Of a stretch of 6,625 nucleotides of DNA, positions 1-6,064 are shown one piece after another. The stretch is taken from NCBI GenBank assembly GCA_003512585.1, contig DOQE01000123.1, positions 11,658-18,282 on the forward strand, in the 5' to 3' direction. The DNA is from Bacillota bacterium. Its GTDB lineage: Bacteria > Bacillota_I > Bacilli_A > RFN20 > CAG-826. Numbering within the stretch: position 1 is the first letter of the stretch; each line of letters begins with the position of its first letter. The position numbers and the translations under genes were made by a program. The notes beneath the pieces are model-generated. The model was not told the DNA's origin and did not search any database. It saw only the letters and a program-made list of their open reading frames with translations.

Positions 1-609
1 CTATTGTTATCCTTTTTACGTTATGATTGGTGGAAGATAATTGGCACCTATGGTATTTGCGCCGCCTTTTTAGCCTTGATGTTCAATTATAAAGACAAGC
101 TAAAAGATGAAGAAATTTTAGATATATTCATAACCGGAACCATCAATGATTCTTCTTTTCAGCAAAAATTATTTGAAGATGTCCCCAATGATAAGATTCT
201 TGCCATCCATTCATATCCGTTTTCTATAGATAACCACCAATATAATCAAGTATCCAATGCGAATATATCTTCTGTTGCGGATTTATTCATTTTGCCAGAA
301 AGCGTTTTGAATTCGCATAGAGAGTATTTTACCTATGCTAAGGAGATAACTGATTTAGATAATATTTCCTCTTCCTATTCCTTTCTTGATGATAGCAATT
401 TTAAAAATAGGGGAATAAAGATATTTGATAAAGACAATAACGACTTCAATCAAGGAAAGCTTTTTTCTTCTTGGTTTGACTTTAGTGAAACATCTTATTT
501 GTTTGTTTCTTCCGTCTCTACAAATTCAAATGATAAAAATGCAGATGGAAAAAATTTATTACTTGAATATGCCTATTCATTTTTGCGGCTAGGACTACAT
601 AAAAAGTAA
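1..609 (+). CDS. Membrane-anchored protein of unknown function (5'-partial)
   Basis: The reading frame is open through the left edge (CTA is the first codon) and ends at TAA 607-609, so at least a few N-terminal codons are probably missing. A TTG at 4-6 could be a start, but no ribosome binding site can be seen before it. The visible part has a basic-aromatic patch (RYDWWK), then one hydrophobic segment at about residues 12-28 (IIGTYGICAAFLALMF), then about 170 polar residues rich in Asp, Asn and Ser. This predicts one N-terminal membrane anchor with the rest outside the cell. There is no lipobox and no catalytic motif I recognise. Short single-anchor proteins opening with a similar 'WWK + TM' N-terminus occur beside sugar ABC transporter genes in Firmicutes, so it may be the last gene of another transport operon (inference). 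Function not assigned; the frame itself is secure. Confidence 0.75.
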   Translation, partial: LLLSFLRYDWWKIIGTYGICAAFLALMFNYKDKLKDEEILDIFITGTINDSSFQQKLFEDVPNDKILAIHSYPFSIDNHQYNQVSNANISSVADLFILPESVLNSHREYFTYAKEITDLDNISSSYSFLDDSNFKNRGIKIFDKDNNDFNQGKLFSSWFDFSETSYLFVSSVSTNSNDKNADGKNLLLEYAYSFLRLGLHKK

Positions 610-678
610 TTATAAATTTTTTGTAAAAAAATGAGACTTTAATGTAAATGGCAGTTATTTTTCTATTGCTTCAAAAGA

Positions 679-686
679 TATAAAAT
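679..686 (+). promoter_or_regulatory. Candidate -10 element of the operon promoter
   Basis: TATAAAAT lies in the only sizeable gap of the window (610-738) and resembles the sigma-A -10 consensus TATAAT. A start of transcription would fall near 691-693, giving a leader of about 45-50 bases before the ATG at 739. No convincing TTGACA-like -35 is seen 16-18 bases upstream; that stretch is T-rich (655-662). The call rests on the hexamer, its position and the operator right after it. An A/T-rich region can give such hexamers by chance. Confidence 0.4.
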
Positions 687-699
687 GAAAACGCTTACA
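686..699 (+). promoter_or_regulatory. cre-type operator (CcpA/LacI-family binding site)
   Basis: TGAAAACGCTTACA fits the published cre consensus TGWAANCGNTNWCA at every position, with the central CG and the two TG(A/T)AAnCG-type half-sites facing each other. It starts at the end of the candidate -10 and covers the expected transcription start, a position at which CcpA or another LacI-family regulator normally represses by blocking RNA polymerase. It precedes a sugar ABC transporter operon, the usual target class. Which regulator binds is inferred: a local LacI-type repressor would recognise a similar sequence, and no regulator gene is in the window. Confidence 0.7.
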
Positions 700-723
700 A
701 AAGACACTTTTTTTGTATGTATT

Positions 724-730
724 GGGAGAG
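724..730 (+). promoter_or_regulatory. Shine-Dalgarno that fixes the lipoprotein start at 739
   Basis: GGGAGAG lies 8 bases before the ATG at 739. The alternative in-frame ATG at 685 has no comparable purine-rich site, and its ATG overlaps the operator. The site therefore decides in favour of the start at 739, which also places a normal signal peptide at the N-terminus. Confidence 0.75.
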
Positions 731-738
731 TTTGTTCC

Positions 739-3348
739 ATGAAAAAGAAAAACAAAAGTCTAATTTTAATAGGATTTGCTTCTCTTTCACTAGTTTTGGC
801 TTCGTGTGGTGAAGAGCCTAAATCTAGCATTATTGATACTAACGATAGTTCAATCGATACTAGCGAGGATAGCGATGATGAACCGGTTAATCCTACCGAT
901 AACCAAATTAAACTTTTATCCCCATCGCCAAGTGAAGAAATCCAAATTACGCCTACTCCATTAATGAATTATATAAATGCTAAAACGGAGCAAGAGCAAA
1001 TAGCGGCATTAAAGGTTGCCGATACTGAAAGGTCTAACAACTTAACTTGTACGTCTGTAAAGCTTAGTTGGCAAAAAGATGGTAGTGCTTATTATACGAT
1101 TAGCCTCTCTACAGCCGAGGATTTTGCAAATGCAAAAGAAATAAAGGTTTCTTCTTTATTTTCAGAGCAAGAAATCTACAATTTGATTCCTAATACTACT
1201 TATTATTGGAAAGTAAAGGGGACAAGGTCTAATGACACTTCTGAAGTTTCTTCTTTCAAAACATTAGGAACTTCTATTAGGTTTATAAAAGCATCCGGAG
1301 CTGCCAATATACGTGATTTAGGTGGTTACCAAACTAAAGAAGGCAACCATATCCAATATGGGAAAATTTACCGCGGTGGCTTGTTAAACAATTTTAATAA
1401 TCTTGGCGGATTAGATGAAAACGGAATCAAAACGTTTAATGAAGATTTAGGCATTCAAACCGAAATCGATTTACGTATAACGGGAATGGATGACGGCAAT
1501 CAAAGTAAATGCTTCTTTGATTCGAATAAGAATTATGTGCAAGCTACAATTGGGCAATACAATCGCATTCTAGATCCGGAATCATTTGCTAAATCAAATG
1601 GTTTTGATTCTTATAAACTTTTGATTGGGAAAGATGGTAGCGGCATGGCTCCTAATTACGAATTGGCCGCTTCAGTTAGTGGCGTGTCCGTTAAGTCATT
1701 AAGAACCATATTCGATGTGCTTTCTAAAGAAGAAAATTATCCAGTTTATTTCCATTGCAACGCTGGAGCGGATAGAACCGGAACCCTTTCTTATTTAATA
1801 GAGGGATTATTAGGCGTTAGTTACGAAGACATAGTCAAGGATTTCGAATTGACTAGTTTTAGTAAATTCGGAAATAGATATAGAAGTGCTTTAAGCGAAG
1901 ATGGGCTTTCATTTGATGATAGCGGTGTCTTTATGGACAAAGCAGGAGAAAATTACGTTGGTTTCTCTAAACTAAATGAAGACATGCTTAATTATTATGG
2001 AGAAGAAGGGAAAGACTTATCCTTTGCAATTTATTCATATCTAACTAAATATGTTGGAATTCCTTCCTCTACTATAGAGAAAGTCAAATCCATCTTAACT
2101 TCTACCGCGGAAGCGAATTCTTATGCTATTTCCAATAGACAAGAATTTGCTTTAAGCCAAGACAATATCAGCATTGATTTATCTAGTGCCAATATAGATG
2201 AGAATTCAATTGCCTCAATTGAAATCGCTAATATCGATTTGGGGACAAATCCAAATGAAATTAGCCTAAGTGCTATAAAAGAAGCTGGCTTGTCTGGAGA
2301 AAGAGAAATTGTTGTTAAAGCTAAAAAAGAGGGTCAAGACATTACTATTTATGTACCAATTTTGTTGGTAAGCAAATATATTTCTAGCGTAGAAGAATTC
2401 TACGATTTAGATACATATCGCAAAAAAATAGATAATGGCAGCGATAGGGCTAGAGTTATAAATTTTGGCTATTATAAATTAACTAGTGATATAGGTAGCG
2501 AATCTAGTCCGCTCCTATCCTATAAGATAGGCGGCTATATTCACGACCAGCTTGATTCAAATGGGAATATAGGGTTTAGAGGAACTATAGACGGTGGCAA
2601 TAATTCAGTGTATTCGCAAGCCGCTTATGGTGGGTTATTCTCGGTAATTGGCGGTGGTGCCGTTATTAAAAATACAAATTTCGTAATTACTAGTTATGCT
2701 AGCGCCTCAGGAGATGCCTCGGTTGTTGGAGCACTTGGTTGCACTATTGCCGGTGCAATTATTGAAAACGTTAATTTCACGGTTACTTCTTCTTGCTACG
2801 GAAACAGCGATTCTCAACTTTATGGATCGGGGGTCGGCTTGATTTGCACATCTGCTTGCCGTTCTACCATATTTAAAAACGTCAGCGTTACTTCTCCTGT
2901 TAAATTAGTTTCCTTATTTGGCGGGCTTTCTTATGATGGCTTTGCGGGTTGCCAATTTGAATGCTTCAATATTGATTGTCAAGAACTTAGCTATTTAGCC
3001 GTCAAGGCTGGCATGGGGACAATAAATCAAAGCAAATGTGTCTTGCCAATTGAATTAAACGGCATTAAAGGTTCTTATCAGACTTATGATAAAGACATTA
3101 CACCTATTGACTTAAATAGCAAATTTGCTTCCATTAGCCTAGGGAATCTATATGGTTCGATGAATTTAATCGATGTCTATTACAAAGACAATAAAATTGA
3201 AGATGCCATATTAGAAAACAATATCCTGTTCTTCAATATAAAAACGAATTTTCAAGACGGAGTATCAAGGAACGGTCAATTAAAAATCAACCTTGAAAAA
3301 GATGGTTTGGCTTGTTCGCATTCAATAAATATCCAATTAATTAAATAA
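739..3348 (+). CDS. Surface lipoprotein phosphatase (CX5R tyrosine/dual-specificity type) with FN3-like and beta-helix-like regions
   Basis: An 869-residue exported lipoprotein. Residues 1-23 are a lipoprotein signal (basic MKKKNK, hydrophobic core, LASC with Cys23 as the lipidated residue), followed by a Ser/Asp/Glu linker to about 55. Residues about 104-178 resemble a fibronectin-III module (SVKLSW at 106-111, TTYYWKV around 153-159). Residues about 187-455 match the Y_phosphatase3-type family: NIRDLGGY at 190-197, YRGG, an IDLR strand, then the P-loop HCNAGADRTG with nucleophile Cys340 and Arg346. About 470-545 is an Ig-like or linker region. From 548 on, a GFRGTIDGG motif and repeated 'G-(L/I)-...-I-(K/E)-N-(V/T)' turns suggest a GLUG-like right-handed beta-helix. 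It should hydrolyse phosphate esters outside the cell; the substrate is unknown (phosphotyrosine, phosphoinositide or phosphorylated glycan). It is the first gene of the operon, 16 bases before the binding protein. An upstream in-frame ATG at 685 would add 18 residues before the signal peptide and is rejected. The phosphatase call is firm; the C-terminal fold is less so. Confidence 0.88.
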   Translation: MKKKNKSLILIGFASLSLVLASCGEEPKSSIIDTNDSSIDTSEDSDDEPVNPTDNQIKLLSPSPSEEIQITPTPLMNYINAKTEQEQIAALKVADTERSNNLTCTSVKLSWQKDGSAYYTISLSTAEDFANAKEIKVSSLFSEQEIYNLIPNTTYYWKVKGTRSNDTSEVSSFKTLGTSIRFIKASGAANIRDLGGYQTKEGNHIQYGKIYRGGLLNNFNNLGGLDENGIKTFNEDLGIQTEIDLRITGMDDGNQSKCFFDSNKNYVQATIGQYNRILDPESFAKSNGFDSYKLLIGKDGSGMAPNYELAASVSGVSVKSLRTIFDVLSKEENYPVYFHCNAGADRTGTLSYLIEGLLGVSYEDIVKDFELTSFSKFGNRYRSALSEDGLSFDDSGVFMDKAGENYVGFSKLNEDMLNYYGEEGKDLSFAIYSYLTKYVGIPSSTIEKVKSILTSTAEANSYAISNRQEFALSQDNISIDLSSANIDENSIASIEIANIDLGTNPNEISLSAIKEAGLSGEREIVVKAKKEGQDITIYVPILLVSKYISSVEEFYDLDTYRKKIDNGSDRARVINFGYYKLTSDIGSESSPLLSYKIGGYIHDQLDSNGNIGFRGTIDGGNNSVYSQAAYGGLFSVIGGGAVIKNTNFVITSYASASGDASVVGALGCTIAGAIIENVNFTVTSSCYGNSDSQLYGSGVGLICTSACRSTIFKNVSVTSPVKLVSLFGGLSYDGFAGCQFECFNIDCQELSYLAVKAGMGTINQSKCVLPIELNGIKGSYQTYDKDITPIDLNSKFASISLGNLYGSMNLIDVYYKDNKIEDAILENNILFFNIKTNFQDGVSRNGQLKINLEKDGLACSHSINIQLIK

Positions 3349-3351
3349 AAA

Positions 3352-3357
3352 AAGGAG
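3352..3357 (+). promoter_or_regulatory. Ribosome binding site of the binding-protein gene
   Basis: AAGGAG, 7 bases before ATG 3365, begins 3 bases after the stop codon of the phosphatase gene. This near-perfect site is the strongest match to the anti-Shine-Dalgarno in the window together with GGGAGG at 6052, and fits the high demand usual for a binding protein. Confidence 0.85.
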
Positions 3358-3364
3358 AATTAAA

Positions 3365-5074
3365 ATGAAAAATTCTAAGAAAAAGTATCTTACTTTAGCT
3401 GCTATGACAGCCGTTATGGGCTGCCTTGCTTCTTGTGGTGGCAGTGATGGTGGCAACAGTAGCAAGATCACAACTGTCAACATCATGCTTTTTAACGGCA
3501 CTGCCGGCATTGATTTTATGAATAAGTGTACCCAAAGGTTCCAAGAACTTCATAAAAACACTTCTTTTGAAGAAGGGAAGACTGGCATAAACTTCAAAAT
3601 TAGATCGGCCAAAGGCATTTCTTTCAATACTGAAATGAGAACATCTGGCGATGATATTTTTATGTATGAAGGTGTCCCTGATATTTATTCTTTGTCCGCT
3701 CAAAAATTTTTATTGAATCTCGATGATATAGTCGAACCAATGAAGGATAAAATCGAACCAGATTTGTTAAAAAGAATTTCTGGTAACGACGGCAGCTATT
3801 ATGCTTTGCCGCATTATGAATGGTTCCCTGGCGTTAGTTATGATAAAGACTTGTTTGATGAAAAGAACCTCTATTTTGCCGATCCAAGTGTTTCTATCGA
3901 TGATAAAGAAGAATACAACGGAAATTATGGCAAAGCCTATTTTATAGCCGACAAAAGTGTGACTAAATCCGTTGGTCCAAACGGAATTAGAGGCGACTAT
4001 GACGATGGTTTGCCCTCCTCTTTAGAAGAATTTAATATTCTTTGCGATAAGATGATGTCTGATTTTAATATCTCTCCATTACTTTTGTGTGGATCTGGCA
4101 CCTATTATTCCTGGTATCTTCCGATTGCCATGTGGGCTTCTTTAACCGGCGGAGATGGGATGAGAAACGTTTATTGCAATTGGACAAATCAAGAAGTCGA
4201 AGTTGTCACTGGTTACAGTGATGAAAATATATTTAGAAGCGACTCCGGTTTAAAAAAGCCTACAACCGAAAAGATTGTGCTAAACGATGAAAACGGCTAT
4301 AAGATGTATAACATGGCCAATAGATATTATTCCATGGCATTTTTTGAAATGGCTTTAAAGAATGAATGGATTGATAAAGAACAATTAGCAAACGCTAATG
4401 GTACTCCTACTGAGGCCGATAACTGGTTTATCAACGGCCATAACTCGAAGCGTTACGGAATGCTTTGGGATGGTTCTTATTGGTGCCATGAAGCAGCAGC
4501 GGAATTTGCAACTTATGATAAAGTTCATGCAAGCGAGAAAACAAGTAATGTTTCTCCTCGTCATATTTCTTTCATGCCTCTTCCAACCCAATTAACTGGG
4601 CAAGTAGAAGAAGGAAAGGGTAAAAAACCTACCTTGATGAACGTTGGAAACACGGTTACTTTCGCAAATTCTAGAGTCGCTAGAAATGGCAAAGAAAAAG
4701 CCGTAAAAGAATTCTTAAAATTTATGTATTCCAATGATGAATTGGCTGCTTTCTCTGAATTGACCGGCTTAACTGCTCCAATCGACTACACATATGACGC
4801 CTCTAAGTTAGGCAATACTTATTATGATGACCTAGCTACTTATAGAAAGGATGCCGACGTCATTCAATGTGCTTCTGATTCTCCTAGATTCAAGAAAAAT
4901 TACGATTCGTTCTACATGTCTTATGGCATGACTCTAAACCATTTTACTGCCCCAGATGGAACAGCTCTTACCGACGCTTATTTAAATGCAATGCAACACT
5001 ATAATTGCGATGCTAAGTATATATTCGAACAAACTAATATTACCAAAGCAAATTGGGACAAAATGAAACAATAA
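3365..5074 (+). CDS. Carbohydrate ABC transporter extracellular solute-binding lipoprotein
   Basis: A 569-residue surface lipoprotein that should capture a sugar or oligosaccharide and deliver it to the permeases encoded directly downstream. Residues 1-24 are a lipoprotein signal (MKNSKKK, hydrophobic core, LASC with Cys24 lipidated), then a Gly/Ser linker. The mature part looks like a family 1 solute-binding protein: an opening beta-strand VNIMLFNG, a 'DIYSLSAQ' segment, YYALPHYEW at 145-153 (the usual 'YALP' strand), PSSLEEF at 217-223, MLWDGSYW at 366-373 (the usual 'M...GSW' segment), and a C-terminal 'KEFLKFMYSNDE' helix. Many aromatic residues suit stacking on sugar rings. At about 570 residues it is longer than the typical 400-450; extra material includes residues 165-215, with a GPNGIRGDYDDG loop that may bind a metal ion. 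Start chosen by AAGGAG and the signal peptide. The ligand cannot be read from the sequence; carbohydrate specificity rests mainly on the permease type and the cre box. Confidence 0.9.
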   Translation: MKNSKKKYLTLAAMTAVMGCLASCGGSDGGNSSKITTVNIMLFNGTAGIDFMNKCTQRFQELHKNTSFEEGKTGINFKIRSAKGISFNTEMRTSGDDIFMYEGVPDIYSLSAQKFLLNLDDIVEPMKDKIEPDLLKRISGNDGSYYALPHYEWFPGVSYDKDLFDEKNLYFADPSVSIDDKEEYNGNYGKAYFIADKSVTKSVGPNGIRGDYDDGLPSSLEEFNILCDKMMSDFNISPLLLCGSGTYYSWYLPIAMWASLTGGDGMRNVYCNWTNQEVEVVTGYSDENIFRSDSGLKKPTTEKIVLNDENGYKMYNMANRYYSMAFFEMALKNEWIDKEQLANANGTPTEADNWFINGHNSKRYGMLWDGSYWCHEAAAEFATYDKVHASEKTSNVSPRHISFMPLPTQLTGQVEEGKGKKPTLMNVGNTVTFANSRVARNGKEKAVKEFLKFMYSNDELAAFSELTGLTAPIDYTYDASKLGNTYYDDLATYRKDADVIQCASDSPRFKKNYDSFYMSYGMTLNHFTAPDGTALTDAYLNAMQHYNCDAKYIFEQTNITKANWDKMKQ

Positions 5075-5098
5075 AAATTTATCTAATTGCTTAATTTC

Positions 5099-5103
5099 AA
5101 GGA
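5099..5103 (+). promoter_or_regulatory. Ribosome binding site of the first permease gene
   Basis: AAGGA, 5 bases before ATG 5109, in the 34-base gap after the binding-protein gene. The gap is A/T-rich and shows no hairpin, so readthrough from the binding-protein gene is expected. The site is weaker and closer than the other three in the operon. Confidence 0.65.
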
Positions 5104-5108
5104 AAAGT

Positions 5109-6062
5109 ATGTATAAAACTATAACTCGCGGTAAAGGAAAGAAATTCAATAAATCAGAATTAAAGCATTTCGCTTTCTATATTTCCTTGCTCTTGATCCC
5201 CATAATCCATTTCTTTATGTTCTATATTTATGTCAATATAAACTCTTTTATAATGGCATTTCAAAACTATGAGCTTGATTATGATAGCGGTAGAGTTTTA
5301 GTTACATTTGCCGGTTGGGATAATTTCAAGATTGCTTGGGATTCATTCTCAAAATATCCTTACATGCTCAAAAATTCTTTGATATTCATTTGCATCGATT
5401 TATTTATTTCTCAACCATTGGCTTTGCTTGCCTCTTATTATATTTATAAAAAGAGGCCAGGCAGTGCTTTCTTTAGAACCGTACTGTACTTGCCTCAAGT
5501 TCTTTCTAGCGTTGTCCTTGGGTTGCTATTTAAGTATGGAGTTCAATCTGCTTTGCCAGAAATGCTTTATCAATGGTTTGGGATTGCAAAAATGGACGTT
5601 TTGTCAAATGTAAACACTCAAATGTGGGTTATGATTGGCTTTAATATCTTGATGAGTTTCGGCGTTAATGTTCTTCTTTATTCAAATGCAATGGGAAACG
5701 TCAATCCATCCTTAATCGAGAGTGCGTCCTTGGATGGAGCTAATACGGCTTCTATTCTTTGGCATGTTGTCTTGCCTAAAATCTACCCAACCATTGTTTC
5801 TTTGGTAATTGTCATTGTCTCGCAAGTCTTCGTAAGCCAATTCCAGGTATTTAATATTTATGGTGAAGGTGCCGGGCGTATGGCTAACGTCGGTTATTTC
5901 ATTTATTTGAACTCTCTTAACTCCGACATCCTTGGGCTAAATCCTAATTATATTAGCTATCCAGCTCTTGCGGCTTTTGGTTTAACTTTAACTGCCATTA
6001 TCGTTCCTACTACATTTTTGGTCAAATTTGCTTTGAACAGATTTGGCCCAAGGGAGGACTAA
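5109..6062 (+). CDS. ABC sugar transporter permease, MalF/UgpA (LacF) type
   Basis: A 317-residue integral membrane subunit, a normal length for the UgpA/LacF group of carbohydrate permeases. Six hydrophobic segments are visible at about residues 20-43, 88-111, 120-142, 168-192, 222-245 and 287-308. The cytoplasmic EAA loop that contacts the ATPase is clear at 204-223: ESASLDGA (204-211) followed by the terminal LP (222-223), matching the family pattern 'EAA..DGA........LP'; the first Ala of EAA is Ser here. The N-terminal basic stretch (KGKKFNKSELK) fits a cytoplasmic N-terminus. It should pair with the second permease, which starts 2 bases after this stop codon, to form the transmembrane channel fed by the upstream binding lipoprotein. 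No ATP-binding subunit is encoded in the window. Substrate not determinable. Confidence 0.93.
   Translation: MYKTITRGKGKKFNKSELKHFAFYISLLLIPIIHFFMFYIYVNINSFIMAFQNYELDYDSGRVLVTFAGWDNFKIAWDSFSKYPYMLKNSLIFICIDLFISQPLALLASYYIYKKRPGSAFFRTVLYLPQVLSSVVLGLLFKYGVQSALPEMLYQWFGIAKMDVLSNVNTQMWVMIGFNILMSFGVNVLLYSNAMGNVNPSLIESASLDGANTASILWHVVLPKIYPTIVSLVIVIVSQVFVSQFQVFNIYGEGAGRMANVGYFIYLNSLNSDILGLNPNYISYPALAAFGLTLTAIIVPTTFLVKFALNRFGPRED
6052..6057 (+). promoter_or_regulatory. Ribosome binding site of the second permease gene, inside the first
   Basis: GGGAGG, 7 bases before ATG 6065, lies wholly within the last codons of the first permease gene. With only 2 bases between the TAA and the ATG, this points to translational coupling that would keep the two permease subunits in step. 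Confidence 0.85.
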
Positions 6063-6064
6063 TT

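Noticed and set aside
616..632. Perfect A/T palindrome with 7-base arms (ATTTTTT / AAAAAAT) and a 3-base loop just after the first gene
   Set aside because: The stem has no G-C pair and no following U-tract, so it is unlikely to act as an intrinsic terminator; such palindromes are common in A/T-rich gaps.
697..716. Possible leader hairpin ACAAAAG...CTTTTTTTGT followed by T-rich sequence
   Set aside because: Pairing is almost all A-U with unequal arms; no sign of a riboswitch or attenuator fold in a leader of about 50 bases.
1416..1429. cre-like sequence inside the phosphatase gene (TGAAAACGGAATCA)
   Set aside because: One mismatch to the consensus, lies over ordinary codons for DENGI and far from any start; probably chance. 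It is a caution that near-matches arise in this A/T-rich DNA, though the 686-699 site is full-consensus and next to a promoter.
3395..3703. 102-codon open frame on the minus strand
   Set aside because: Lies entirely opposite the binding-protein gene, with no ribosome binding site or recognisable protein features; a shadow of the real gene.
4385..4595. Short open frames on both strands (minus 4385-4591, plus 4398-4595)
   Set aside because: Both sit within the binding-protein gene, which continues uninterrupted with family motifs through this region.
5428..5613. 61-codon plus-strand frame within the first permease
   Set aside because: Out-of-frame shadow of a clear six-segment permease with no start signal.
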